DNA of 64,000 nt from Cricetomys ansorgei (taxonomy: Eukaryota; Chordata; Mammalia; Rodentia; Nesomyidae). The stretch is from the NCBI GenBank assembly GCA_026225945.1, contig JAMJFZ010000852.1:496001-560000 (forward strand), in the 5' to 3' direction. Positions 12,021 through 23,000 of this stretch are shown here, piece after piece (position 1 is the stretch's first letter; each line of letters begins with the position of its first letter). A program made the translations under genes and the position numbers. The notes beneath the pieces were generated by a model. It was not told where the DNA came from. It did not search any database and saw only the letters and a program-made list of their open reading frames with translations.

Positions 12021-12334
12021 GTCTTAGGGTTACTATTGCTGTGTTGAAATAGTGTGAAATAGAGCAACGTGGGGAAAAGAGTTTATTTTGCTTACACTTC
12101 CACAGTAATGTCATCATTGAAGGAAGTAACTTCTCTCTAGAAATTCACAAGCCAGGTTTCCATCCTCTGCATTTCTCTTAACACTCGTATCTTCCAAGCT
12201 CCCACAGAACAGCTCACCAGGCTTAGAATTCTCAATGGCCTTTTTCTAGACAAAGTTCCCAAATCTTTCCTCAACTCTCCCCAAAACAGCATGGTCAGGA
12301 CATTCACAGATGTACCCAACTCCTGGTACCAATT

Positions 12335-12760
12335 TCTGTCCTAGAATTGCTATTGTTATGATGAAACACCACGACCAAAAACAACTTGGAGAAGAAGGTG
12401 TTTATTTGGCTTACACTTCCACAGTTCACCATTGAAGGAAATCAGCAGAGCTTGTCAAAGAGGGCAGGATCTGGAGAGGCAGGAGTCAATGCGGAGGTTA
12501 TGGAGGGGTACGGCTTGCTGGCTTGCTCTCCAGGGCTTGCTGAGCTAAAGAGTTTTAGGAGAAGCTGGTCACAGTCCAGTTATGCCAGGTCAGCTGATGA
12601 GTTTGAAATATCAATCCCAGGGGATCAATCATAGCCCCTGGCTTCCCTGAAGGCACAGGGTGTGGTGCTCACAATTCAAATGATCAGAACACAGCAGTTA
12701 ATATTTATATTCTAGACTCTGTGTGAATAGGTTTGCTAGAGTATGAAAACAGTAATTAGC
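12335..12760 (+). repeat. Rodent dispersed repeat, 'attgctattgttatgatga' family
   Basis: It carries 'atgatgaaacaccacgacc', 'tgtttatttggcttacac' and 'cttgctggcttgctctcc'. A partial second copy start is at 12025-12110. It belongs to the same family as 41605-42018, which is in the opposite orientation. Confidence 0.65.
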
Positions 12761-12769
12761 CACCACAAA

Positions 12770-13500
12770 GCAAGTGATCAGGGCTGTGGACCTCTTCCAT
12801 CTTTGTCATACGGGGTGCTAAAGTCTCCTTTCATACTACATGTGTTTGCTATCCGTGTGCTGGTCATCCATCACAATGGTCACAGGAGCCCCTGAGGAGC
12901 AGGATCTCACACTGCAGAGCACTGAGGAGGGCTCTTCCCTTCTGTGGCAGTTCTCTGCCTGGCACTCCCTTAGGCAAAGTGTTAGGCCTAAGGATGAGCC
13001 CATCCTTGGAAAGACCCATCGGCAGCCACTGAGGGTTTGATGTATGGGCACACGTTTCCCAGAGAGAACTCTGGAGAGACAGCATCACCACTGTTTGTGG
13101 TTCTTTGGACAAGTGATGATAAGGACGTTCTGGCCTGACAGCCTGCCAGAGGCAGGCCATTCTTCATAACGTGGAGAAAGAGGCAAAGGGAGTTCTTTCT
13201 CTTCTGCCCATGTCTCATTTGTATTTGTGGAATGCTAAGGTGCAGTGGGAAGCTCTTCCTATTCTACGGCTGATAGTGTGCCAGATGTACTTAAGGACAG
13301 AGCTATGGCAGGAGGAGGTCTGTGGTGCTTGGCTCCTATTTGTGATGGTATGGCCAGCCAGAACCTAAAGACTGTACAAGTCCGATGTTGTCTGGGTGGT
13401 CAGGACAAAGCGTATTGGCCACTGTAGGCCGAAGAGGACTAGAGAAGGCAGAGAAACAAAAGGCTGGGTGAGCACATGCTGTGTACAAACTGCAGGAAAA
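12770..13500. other. Non-coding stretch, nothing recognised
   Basis: Several overlapping ORFs of 60-98 codons are open on both strands, which is expected by chance in moderately GC-rich DNA. None has motif or splice-site support. Confidence 0.35.
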
Positions 13501-13504
13501 CAAA

Positions 13505-13735
13505 GAGAGGGGCTGGAGGTACGAATGGACATTTAAGACATCTCGCTCTTCTTGTAGGCACCCGAGTTTGATTCCTGGCACTCACATGGAGCCTCACAGT
13601 GACCTGTATCCCCAGTTATGGGGCATCTGGTCCCTCTTCTAGCCTCTGTGGGGGCCTGAAGGCTCACGATGCAAATACTTAAAAACACTCAAACACTCAT
13701 ACTTTGAAAATAAAAATAAATTAATCTTTTAAAAG
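13505..13735 (+). repeat. B2 SINE
   Basis: A tRNA-derived head ('ggggctggaggtacgaatgg'-like) is followed by 'gagtttgattcctggcactc', 'ctcttctagcctctgtgg' and an A-rich tail with AATAAA-type motifs. It is plus-oriented and diverged. Confidence 0.8.
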
Positions 13736-13826
13736 AAATGTAAGGAAGAAGCAAGAAGACCTGAAACAAAATGTACAGAATTGACATGCAAAGGAATCCT
13801 TCCTTCCCTCTCTGTCTCTGTCTGTT

Positions 13827-13855
13827 TCTATCTATCTATGTATCTATCATTCATA

Positions 13856-13891
<36 letters not shown>

Positions 13892-14103
13892 ATCTATCTA
13901 TGTATCTATCATTCATATATCTATCACCTATCTATCTATCACCTATCTATCTATCTATCATCTATCAATCTATCATCTATCTATCTATCAATCATCTATT
14001 ATCTATCTATCTATCTATCTATCATCTATCTATCATCTATCTATGTATCTATCATCTATCTATCATCTATCTATCTATCATCTATCTATCTATCTATCTC
14101 TAT
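13827..14103. repeat. (ATCT)n tetranucleotide microsatellite
   Basis: About 270 bases of ATCT repeats are interspersed with variant units (atgt, attc, caat). It yields long Tyr-Leu-Ser-Ile 'ORFs' in two frames that are artefacts of the repeat. Confidence 0.97.
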
Positions 14104-14394
14104 CTGCCTGGAATATCCCCAAACTTTTGGAGAGCATTGCCCGTCAAAGTGACTTGAAAGAGCCCAAGTCCAGCAGGACCACACAATGTAGATTACCAAG
14201 CAGTGTAACAGTGAGAGCTCGGACCCACTCACTTGATTAAGAATTCCTTAACCCCACCATGGGTCCTGAATCACCTTGGTCTGCACGTCTTGAAGAACCT
14301 GAGGGAGGGGGGCCATGATCCAGGACTCAGACTGGGCTTTGACAGAATCAAAGACATGGAGTAAATGACCAACACATCCACGATGTCAAAACAT

Positions 14395-14545
14395 TTTTTC
14401 AAAGATTTAACTTTACTTTCAATCGTATGTGTGCTTATCTGTGCCTGTTTGTGTGCACATGAGTGCACTTGACCGTGGAGGAGAGTAGGGGATGTCTGAG
14501 CCTCTGAAGCTTGAGTTGCAGGGGGCTGCGAGCCGCCTAAACTAG
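14395..14545 (-). repeat. B3/B2-type SINE fragment (antisense)
   Basis: An A/T-rich start is followed by 'gtgtgcttatctgtgcctg' and a CA-type stretch, the reverse orientation of the B3 tail found elsewhere in this window. It is truncated before the tRNA-like head. Confidence 0.5.
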
Positions 14546-14559
14546 TAATGGAGTTAGAA

Positions 14560-16255
14560 CAGGGAAAACTCAAAGATTAAAGGGCAACCCAAACTCGAGG
14601 AATCCATGGATCCGTCCTGTAGCCTCCAGGAATTGAAACTATTAACTTAAGTTGGAAAAGTGACACACTGCGACTGCCCCAAGCCCAGGTAGGAAGGGAG
14701 TGTCAGTTGTTATCCCAACCTGGGCTATCTCCCTGGAACTGTTAAGTGTTTGTAGCAAAAAGCAGTAACTGTGGTTTGTGACGTTTAGCACCATTTTAGC
14801 TGAATCTTTTCTATATGTGTGTGTGTGTGTGTGTGTATAGCATTTATTTCAATCTTTATTCACACACACTCTCTGTGAGTTTTCTGCAAAGACCAGGCTT
14901 GCCTTAAAACATATGTATTCTTAAGTGCCCGCGCCAGTAGGAGCTTTCCAGTTCGCAGTAGCCATGTCACTGGAAATGATTCTGGGGAGAGCTAAGAGAG
15001 TCGGTTTCCAGTTTTACTCGAAGGCAGTTGCCTGTACTGCCCTTGAAAATTCTTTTGTTTTCTCAGAGGCCGGGAATCCTCTCCTCCCATTAGGTGCAGG
15101 AGTGAAACTTCACTTGTGAGTCTCTGCTGTGCTCCACCTGACCTCTCTCCCCAAACACCTAAACAGGCATACTGGCCCTGTGAAAGGCAGTCACCAGGAG
15201 GACAGGGTGTCCTTTCTAGCCTTGAGTGGGAGCATCTGGAACACCGGACAATAGGCAGAGATACAGGGATGGGTAGCAGGGACATGGGGTGTGGCCAAAG
15301 GAAAGGTCTGGGACAAAAGAGAAATCTCCACGCTGGGAATCTCAGCTACCTGGGATGTACTCAGGCTCAGTCTTCAGATTCTGTTTGGAGCATGCACTGG
15401 GACCTTTCATTAGAAGCTGTTTTCAGCAAGTGGCAATGGCTCCCCTGAGTGTCCTTCTGTTGGAGGCTGGATAAGACATTTTGCCGAGCCAAGAACCAGC
15501 CTGTTCTTCAGTGGAGGGGGGTTCAGCCATGGCGAGAAGGGTTAGAACTGACCTTAGATTCAGGTGCCTGCAGATGCCTGCCTGGCCAGTGTTGTCACTA
15601 CTTAGGCAGGAATCGGGGAGATTCCCATTGCTGGGGGCCTTAGGGCCTTAGGGAAGTGGGTATCCTAGAGCCTGTCCATCAGGAGAGCTGCACTCTGTGC
15701 TATCTGTGGAAAGGCCCTGGTCCAAGTGCCATCAGTGGGGAGAACTATAGGGAAAGTTTGGGAATGAAGAGCTAAGGAGCCATAAGGAAACCTCATGAAT
15801 AAATTTCTCAAAATCCTCCCCCCTCACTGGATACTTGTTGAAATCTGGGTGTTTCCCTCACTGCACAACCCGAGCTTGCCAGTCAAAGACCAGCTCCAAC
15901 CCTCCCTATGGCTGCCTCTCCAGTCAACTTACTAACTACCCTCTTTCATTCACCAAATTCCCAAAGTCCATTTTCTCCTTAGAGGGTCTCCCAAATTGCA
16001 CCAGAGAAGGACAGAGCTCAAAGGTTCTCTCAGGAACAGGGAGAAGGATCAGAACATGCAAAAGGTAGTGGTCAAGCCTCTGGGTCTGACTTAGCACCCT
16101 GGAACTGCATCCCCAGCGGGAATCATCAGTGCGCATCTCTGTTCCATGCACAGCTCCCGTGAGCTGCTAGGCAGCCAGGTAGGAGAATCAGCCAGACTGT
16201 CTGGCCGGCTGGCCAGCCTGGTCTAGAGAGAGCAGCAGGAACAGCAGAGCTCCTG
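14560..16255. other. Non-coding stretch, no gene recognised
   Basis: It contains a (GT)n microsatellite at 14816-14837. Unsupported ORFs of 60-110 codons exist on both strands. No recognisable domain or convincing exon was found. Confidence 0.4.
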
Positions 16256-16257
16256 CC

Positions 16258-16375
16258 TCCAGGAGCTGGAAGGAGAGAACCAACTTGAAAGCTGTCCTCT
16301 TCTGTCCTTACTTGCATGAAGGCATGCATGCCCACACATGCCCTCACCCCTACAGACACACACAGATGAGATTTC
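16258..16375 (+). repeat. B4/B2-like SINE fragment
   Basis: It has 'ctggaaggagagaaccaact', a 'tgtcctcttctgtccttac' body and a CA-rich tail, the pattern of the 3' part of B4/B2 SINEs. Confidence 0.5.
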
Positions 16376-16394
16376 AACGTGAACACCTCTGAGG

Positions 16395-16610
16395 CTAGAG
16401 CCTCTGTTCACTGGTTAAGAGCCCTTTCTGCTCTTGCAGAGGACCAGGGTTTAGTTTCCAGCACTCACAAGGAGGCTCACAGCCACCCATGTTCCATCAA
16501 ATCTGGGGCCCCTTCCTGGCCTGGGGCCAGCAGGCTTCCATACACCGAGTGTCCTTACATCTGTGCAGGCCAACCTCTCTTCCAAGTGATGAACATGTAA
16601 GTCCTCTTAG
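16395..16610 (+). repeat. B2 SINE
   Basis: The tRNA-like core is 'actggttaagagccctttct' followed by 'gctcttgcagaggacc' and 'gctcacagccacccatg'. It is a diverged plus-strand B2. Confidence 0.75.
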
Positions 16611-17278
16611 TAGTCAGCTCTGTCTCTCCTGACCAAGGAGACAGAAGAGACCCAGTCTAGGAGTTCTAAGACCTACTTTCCTGTAACTCCTCCAGGAGAT
16701 TCAAATCTCTCTTGCAGAGGTTGGGGATTAGCCACGTGGTATGTGGTGTGCTCAGCTATAACCCCATCCCCTACACCAGGACATGTTCTTCTCTATTTTG
16801 GTCTTCTGTCTGTTTCCTTGTTACAAGCTAGGGATCTGCATGTGTTTTGCAAATGCTCAGTGCCTGAAAAACATTTCAGACCGATTCCTCCCTCCCGAGT
16901 CCCCAAATGGCAGCAGCTGCTCTGAGCGGGTTTCCATTCTGTCTACTCTGACAGCCCAGGCTGCCAGTTTCCCTCCTCAAGCCAGTCCTGGTCACAGCAC
17001 TGACACGTGGCTGCTCTTGCTTGGGGATCACGCTGCACCCCCCAGTACTGCACTTCTGGTCTAAAGGGGGTGTCACTGTCTTCCTTACAGGTGTGTTCCA
17101 CTCTCCCTTTCTACAGCCAAGGATGGATGTGGCTTCTGTCCTGTCCCACTACTGCAGAGCCTGCTGCAGACCAGGTGCTCACTGAGGACTGGGAGAAGCA
17201 GTGCAGTGACTTTTAGTTTTCATTTTAATTAGTTAAACAGAATGAGAGGGTAAACACAGTGAGGCAAACAAAGGCAAT

Positions 17279-17284
17279 TTTATT
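17279..17284 (-). terminator. Poly(A) signal of MAGE-A-type gene
   Basis: AATAAA on the minus strand lies about 410 bases after the MAGE stop codon, giving a 3' UTR of ordinary length for the family. Confidence 0.55.
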
Positions 17285-18679
17285 CTGCTCTTCACATTAA
17301 GATGATGGTCTTTCCACAGTGCAGGAAACTCCAATTCTACTGCCATGGGGCCAAGTGACATAATAAACCTTACACTGGAAAACACGCTATCAGTGCTTGT
17401 TCAAAACAACAAAATTCTCCTAATCCGACCAGCAATACATTCGTTACCAAGGCCAGTTTTACACTTACAACATCCCAGCTATTAAACCGTATAACAAAAT
17501 TAGCCACCTTCGGTAATGCCAAGAATCCCACAGTCACCCAGAAGGAACAGGAAGAGTGGAAGTGTTCACACTCTTCTCCCACAACAGCTCCAGCAATGAG
17601 GGTAGAGCACTCAGAGCACTGATCTGCCTGACCTGATGTTGGTTGGAACCTGTGCTGGTCAGAGCAGCAGTATCACCTGCTGGGAGATTCAGCCTAGACC
17701 CTGTCTAGCAAATCCCTCAGAGCCTCTATATACCAGAAAGGGAAGGACCTGGGATCCTGCCTAACGACACTGGCAAAAAACATCAACACTTTCATCTTGG
17801 TGGTTTCGGCATGGGCCCTGGGGCCCCACAGGAACTCGTGGCGAGGAGGATCGCTGTTGGCCACCTGCCTGTATCGCAGGTACCCTTCCTGCACAAAGTG
17901 CTCAGTGATGAGGCTCCTGGGCTCCCCGTACAGGAAGTGATCCCTCCCAGCATACAGCCCGACGAAATTCAACAGACGCCACAACACCTCCTCACTGACA
18001 CAATTGTCCTCTACGAAGATGATGGACAGCAAGATGATAACAAGGCCTGTCTTGGGGATCCCAGGAACTCCATGATCCAGACCATCATAGGTGATCCCCA
18101 GGGCAGTGACAAGGACATAGGTGTGGGTAAGGGGGTCCACCTCCATTACATCGATGCCAAACAATAGCCACATGCAGTCAGAGGCCTTATTAAAGATCAT
18201 AAGGTAGTATACCTCGTAATGGCAATTGATACTCTCCAGAATTTCTGCTTTAGTGGCACTCTGGTTCAACCGATACTTGAGGAGAAAGAATGACACCAAG
18301 CTAACTACCTTGCGATTTAGGAGGTTCTGGGAGAAGAACACTACATCAGCCACTTCCCTTACATGGTTGCCAGAGGCCTCCCCGGAAGGTGCTCCTGCCC
18401 GGGAGCCCATGGCAATGGGAGCAGAGGAGGCTCCCTGAGCAACCTGGGGAGAACTGAGCATGCCTCCAACAAACATACCCCCTGAAGTGGTGGCCCTGGC
18501 CTCTACCTCCCCTGCTTCTGAAATGGGGTCCTGGGCACCCTCCAGGTCCCTCAACTCCCTCTGTGGCTGAACACTGTCTGGGAGGTCCGAGCTCCTGCTG
18601 TTCCCAGTGGGATCCATGCTGAGTTTCCTGGGAACACAGGAAGACACCTTGCAGCTCACAGGGATGAAGACTCTCAGGC
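17285..18679 (-). other. MAGE terminal exon (5' leader, CDS, 3' UTR)
   Basis: A strong acceptor with a long pyrimidine tract ('ctccctttctccccccag') ends at 18680. The exon begins GCCTGAGAGTCTTCATC, closely resembling the start of the coding exon of human MAGE-A genes. There are 62 leader bases before the ATG. This fixes the exon boundary independently of the reading frame. Confidence 0.8.
17694..18617 (-). CDS. MAGE-A-type melanoma antigen family protein
   Basis: 307 codons, all in one exon as is usual for MAGE genes, from ATG at 18617 (context CTCAGCATGG) to the stop at 17694. The MAGE homology domain spans residues ~105-278. Recognisable blocks are FLLKYR at 111-116, TKAEILESI at 122-130, the LFGIDVMEVDP segment at 152-162, YDGL at 177-180, HFVQEGYLRYRQV at 240-252 and EFLWGPRA at 261-268. 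The variable N-terminal ~90 residues are Ser/Gly/Ala-rich. MAGE proteins bind RING E3 ubiquitin ligases through this tandem winged-helix domain; type I (A/B/C) members are germline- or tumour-restricted. Compared with typical MAGE-A proteins there is no disruption. The open frame extends 14 codons upstream, but only from a GTG and partly 5' UTR, so the ATG is preferred. The neighbourhood suggests a rodent counterpart of the human MAGEA8/9/11 cluster; exact orthology cannot be settled here. Confidence 0.9.
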   Translation of the reverse strand: MDPTGNSRSSDLPDSVQPQRELRDLEGAQDPISEAGEVEARATTSGGMFVGGMLSSPQVAQGASSAPIAMGSRAGAPSGEASGNHVREVADVVFFSQNLLNRKVVSLVSFFLLKYRLNQSATKAEILESINCHYEVYYLMIFNKASDCMWLLFGIDVMEVDPLTHTYVLVTALGITYDGLDHGVPGIPKTGLVIILLSIIFVEDNCVSEEVLWRLLNFVGLYAGRDHFLYGEPRSLITEHFVQEGYLRYRQVANSDPPRHEFLWGPRAHAETTKMKVLMFFASVVRQDPRSFPFWYIEALRDLLDRV

Positions 18680-19019
18680 CTGGGGGGAGAAAGGGAGAGG
18701 GTGAGTGGACTTTGGAGAGTTGTTCCTTGGGCAGCTCTCAGAAACAACTGTTGCACATTTTTACTGGGGGTGCTCGAAGGACAAAGGACCCTGGCCCCGC
18801 ATGTGCCTCTGAGAGGCTCCAGGAGGAAGAGACTGGGCTCCAAGGTTGCATGGCTCTTCTTCCCTGAGGTACATTCTTAGAGCACGTTCCTGTGTCTCTG
18901 TGATGGAACAGGAGGCAGTGAGGAGAGACATCTCATACCTGTTGAGGGGTGACCGACAGAGGCAGCCCGGTCCAGTGTGGTTCCTCTGTGCTACAACAGT
19001 ACACCAACTCGACTCTCAC

Positions 19020-19093
19020 CTTGACTGATGGCTAGGTCGAGCAAGTTCCCTGTGATCCCGGTGTCCAACTTCTTTAAGGCAAGAGACTACACA
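19020..19093 (-). other. Candidate untranslated MAGE exon
   Basis: This 74-base segment is bounded by a strong acceptor ('cttctttctttgccacag' ending at 19094) and a good donor (CAAG then GTGAGAG, GT at 19019-19018). It lies 340 bases upstream of the terminal exon. MAGE-A genes normally have one to several short non-coding exons here. RNA evidence is not available. Confidence 0.55.
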
Positions 19094-19094
19094 C

Positions 19095-19920
19095 TGTGGC
19101 AAAGAAAGAAGAGGAGGAGAGGGGGAGGAACCCACCCAGAGAGCCTCTGTTTCCCCACAGCCCTCTGCACCTGTCCACTTCTGACCCGACAGCTTACCTG
19201 GATTCCTGGACACAAACGGACACCTCTATCAGCAAATGTGCCTGGTGCCCCCCGGGCTCTGGTGGAAGCCCATGCTGCACAGGTTCACTTTCCTGAGGGA
19301 GGAGGAGACCCAGTTGAACACCTATGGCCTCTGCACACGCCTGTGCAGGGGCTTCTCAAGTCTGGCAAAGGGCACTGGGTCCTTTGTTTTCTTGCAGATC
19401 TGGAAGTTTCTCCTTCCCTCTCATTCCTCACAAAGCCCCTCCTGAGCATCGGATGCAGACAATGTAGCTTGATTATCCCAGCCTACTTAACTCTCTGTTT
19501 GGGGGAGGGTCTGAGCGCCTCTTCCTTCTGAAAGTCCAGATAGCTGCACGCCCTGCACTAGGTGAGGCTGGGGAACAGGCCACCATTGGGGATACCCTGG
19601 CCTCTCATGGTCGCTCCTCTGTATGCGTCTAGGGTGACCCACTGAGCAAAGGGCTGTTTCTGATGACTGGGCCCCGTTTGATGCAGTGCTCACCACAGGG
19701 TAGAACACCGGGGGACCCTCTCTAGGCTATGGGTCTAGGTCTGACTTTCATGCCGCTGTGGACAGGAGCCTCGGTCTGGGAACCTCGGAACCAGGCTCCC
19801 GACAGGCATTCACGCCAACTGGCACCTCCCCCTTGGTGACCCACTAGCCAAAATGACCACACTGGATTACCTGAAGACTTCCTCCCCACTGCGTCCTGTG
19901 ACAACCCCCAAACCACTCAC
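19095..19920. other. Candidate MAGE intron
   Basis: The stretch lies between the two candidate untranslated exons. Open frames exist on both strands (for example 19028-19531 plus) but have no family resemblance. No clear repeat was recognised. Confidence 0.4.
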
Positions 19921-20006
19921 CTGGACTCGGAATGAAAGCACAACATGGCTGTCTCCCTTCCACTCAAACCAGGAATTGGCTGTGTGTCTCCTAAATCCCC
20001 GAAAGC
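19921..20006 (-). other. Second candidate untranslated MAGE exon
   Basis: An 86-base segment between the acceptor 'ttggatttctcttcag' (ending 20007) and a perfect donor, CCAG then GTGAGT (GT at 19920-19919). It sits just proximal to the minisatellite and would link distal first exons to the rest of the gene. It is inferred from splice sites only. Confidence 0.45.
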
Positions 20007-23000
20007 CTGAAGAGAAATCCAACTCCCTTCCTGGCAACTCAGGAAAGAGCTGAGCCCTCCAAGTGCCCAGATGTGGAACAGCAAGCCTACTGTCCTTTCG
20101 GGCACTTCCAAAGAAGGGTTCCACATTGCAAGGCCTCTGGTGTAGGAAGCACCTATGGACGTCAGTCTTCCTGACACCTCACAGAGGCTCTGAGCCCCAA
20201 TTCCTAGATGCATTAAGCACGGAGTGATGGAGTCCAATGTGGACAGATATCTAACAAACGGTTCTGAACCACCAGTACCTAGATGTCTGAAGCACAGTAA
20301 TACCAAGACCCAACTAGTTACCTCACAAATGACTCTGAACCCCAATTCCCAGATGTCCTGAAGCACAGAGCTATGAGTCCTGTCTAGTCACCTCACAAAC
20401 GGCTCAGAAGCCCAATTCCCTGAGGTCCTGAAGTACGGACTTATGGAGTCCTGTCTAGTCACCTAACAAACAATTCTGAACCTCAACTCCCTGATGTTCT
20501 TAAACACGGAAATATGCAGTCCAGACTAGTAACTTCACAAATGGCTCCGGACCCCAATTCCCAGATATTCTAAAGCACAGAGTTATGGAGTCCCGTCCAG
20601 CACCTCACAAACAGCTCTGAACCCCAATTCCCTGATGTTCTGAAGAAGGAGCTATGCAGTCCTGTCTAGTCACCTCACAAAACGTTTCTGAACCTCAACT
20701 CCCTGATGTTCTTAAACACGGAAATATGCAGTCCAGACTAGTAACCTCAAAAATGGCTCTGAACCCCAATTCCCAGATATTCTGAAGCACGGAGTTATGA
20801 AAGTCCCATCCAGTCACCTCACAAACGGCTCTGAACCACAATTCCCTGATGTCCCAAAGCTCGGAGCTTTGGAGAACTGTCTATTCACCTCACAAACGGC
20901 TCTAAACCCCAATTCCCAGATGTCCTGAAGCACGGAGCTATGGGGTCCTGTCTAGTCACCTCACAAACGGCTCTGGGCCCCAATTCCCTGATGTCCTGAA
21001 GCACGGAGCTATGGGGTCCTTTCTAGTCACCTCACAAACTGCTCTGAACCCCAATTCCCCGATATTCTGAAGATCGGAACTGTGGAGTCCTGTCTAGTTA
21101 GCTCACAAACAGCTCTGAGCACCAATTCCCAGATGTCCTGAAGCACGGAGCTATGTAGTCCTATCTAGTCACCTCACAAACGGCTCTGAACCCCAATTCC
21201 CAGATGTCTTGAAGCACGGAGCTATGGAGTCCTGTCTAGTCACCTCAGAAATGGCTCTACGCCCCAGTTCTCAGATGTCCTGAAGCACGGAGCTATGGAG
21301 TCCGGTCTACTCACTTCACAAAGGGCTCTGAACCCCAATTCCCAGATGTCCTGATTCACGGAGCTATGGGGTACTGTTTAGTCAGCTCACAAACGGCTCT
21401 GAACCCCAATTCCCAGATGTCCTGAAGCACGGAGCTATGGAGTCCTGTCTAGTCACCTCACAAACGGCTCTGAAGCCCAAATCCCTGAGGTCCTGAAGTA
21501 CGGAGCTATGGGGTCCTGTCTAGTCACCTCACAAACGGCTCTGAACCCCAATTCCCAGATGTCCTGAAGCACGGAGCTATGGGGTCCTGTCTAGTCACCC
21601 TCACAAACGGCTCTGAACCCTTATTCCCAGATGTCCTGAAGCATGGAGCTATGGAGTCCTGTCTAGTCACCTCATAAACGGCTCTGAATCCCAATTCTAT
21701 AATGACTTGAAGAAAGGAGATATGCAGTCCTGTCTAGTCACCTCACAAACAATTCTGAACCTCAACTCCCTGACGTTCTTAAACACGGAAATATGCAGTC
21801 CAGACTAGTAACCTCACAAATGGCTCTGGACCCCAATTCCCAGATATTCTGAAGCACAGAGTTATGGAGTCCCATCCAGCCACCGCACAAACAGCTCTGA
21901 ACCCCAATTTCCTGATGTTCTGAAGCAAGGAGCTATGCAGTCCTGTCTAGTCACCTCACAAACGGCTATGAACCTCAACTACCTGATGTTCTTAAACACG
22001 GAAATATGCAGTCCAGACTAGTAACCTCACAAATGGCTCTGAACCCCAATTCCCTGATGTCCCAAAGCACGGAGCTATGGAGAACTGTCTAGTCACCTCA
22101 CAAACGGCTCTAAACCCCAATTCCCAGATGTCCTGAAGCACGGAGCTATGGGGTCCTGTCTAGTCACCTCACAAACGGCTCTGAACCCTTATTCCCAGAT
22201 GTCCTGAAGCACGGAGCTATGGAGTCCTACTACTCACCTCACAAACGGCTCTGGGCCCAATTCCCTGATGTCCTGAAGCACGGAGCTATGGGGTCCTACT
22301 ACTCACCTCACAAACGGCTCTGGGCCCCAATTCCCTGATGTCCTGAAGCACGGAGCTATGGGGTCCTTTCTAGTCACCTCACAAACTGCTCTGAACCCCA
22401 GTTCCCTGATATTCTGAAGATCGGAGCTGTGGAGTCCTGTCTAGTTAGCTCACAAACGGCTCTGAGCACCAATTCCCAGATGTCCTGAAGCACGGAGCTA
22501 TGTAGTCCTGTCTAGTCACCTCACAAACGGCTATGAACCCAATTCCCAGATGTCCTGAAGCACGCAGCTATAGAGTCCTGTCTAGTCACCTCACAAACGG
22601 CTCTGAAGCCCAATTCCCTGAGGTCCTGAAGTACGGACTTATGGAGTCCTGTCTAGTCACCTCACAAACAATTCTGAACCTCAACTCCCTGATGTTCTTA
22701 AACACGGAAATATGCAGTCCAGACTAGTAACCTCACAAATGGCTCCGGACCCCAATTCCCAGATATTCTAAAGCACAGAGTTATGGAGTCCCGTCCAGCC
22801 ACCTCACAAACAGCTCTAAACCCCAATTCCCTGATGTTCTGGAGCAAGGAGCTATGTAGTCCTGTCTAGTCACCTCACAAACGTTTCTGAACCTCAACTC
22901 CCTGATGTTCTTAAACACGGAAATATGCAGTCCAGACTAGTAACCTCACAAATGGCTCTGAACCCCAATTCCCAGATATTCTGAAGCACGGAGTTATGAA

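Noticed and set aside
13771..14157. ORFs rich in Tyr-Leu-Ser-Ile
   Set aside because: They are translations of the ATCT microsatellite in two frames, not genes.
18618..18659. Upstream start adding 14 residues to the MAGE protein
   Set aside because: The first codon is GTG, and the ATG at 18617 has good context and the usual MAGE position.
18346..18843. 165-codon minus-strand ORF overlapping the MAGE start
   Set aside because: It is an out-of-frame shadow of the MAGE exon and crosses the splice acceptor at 18680.
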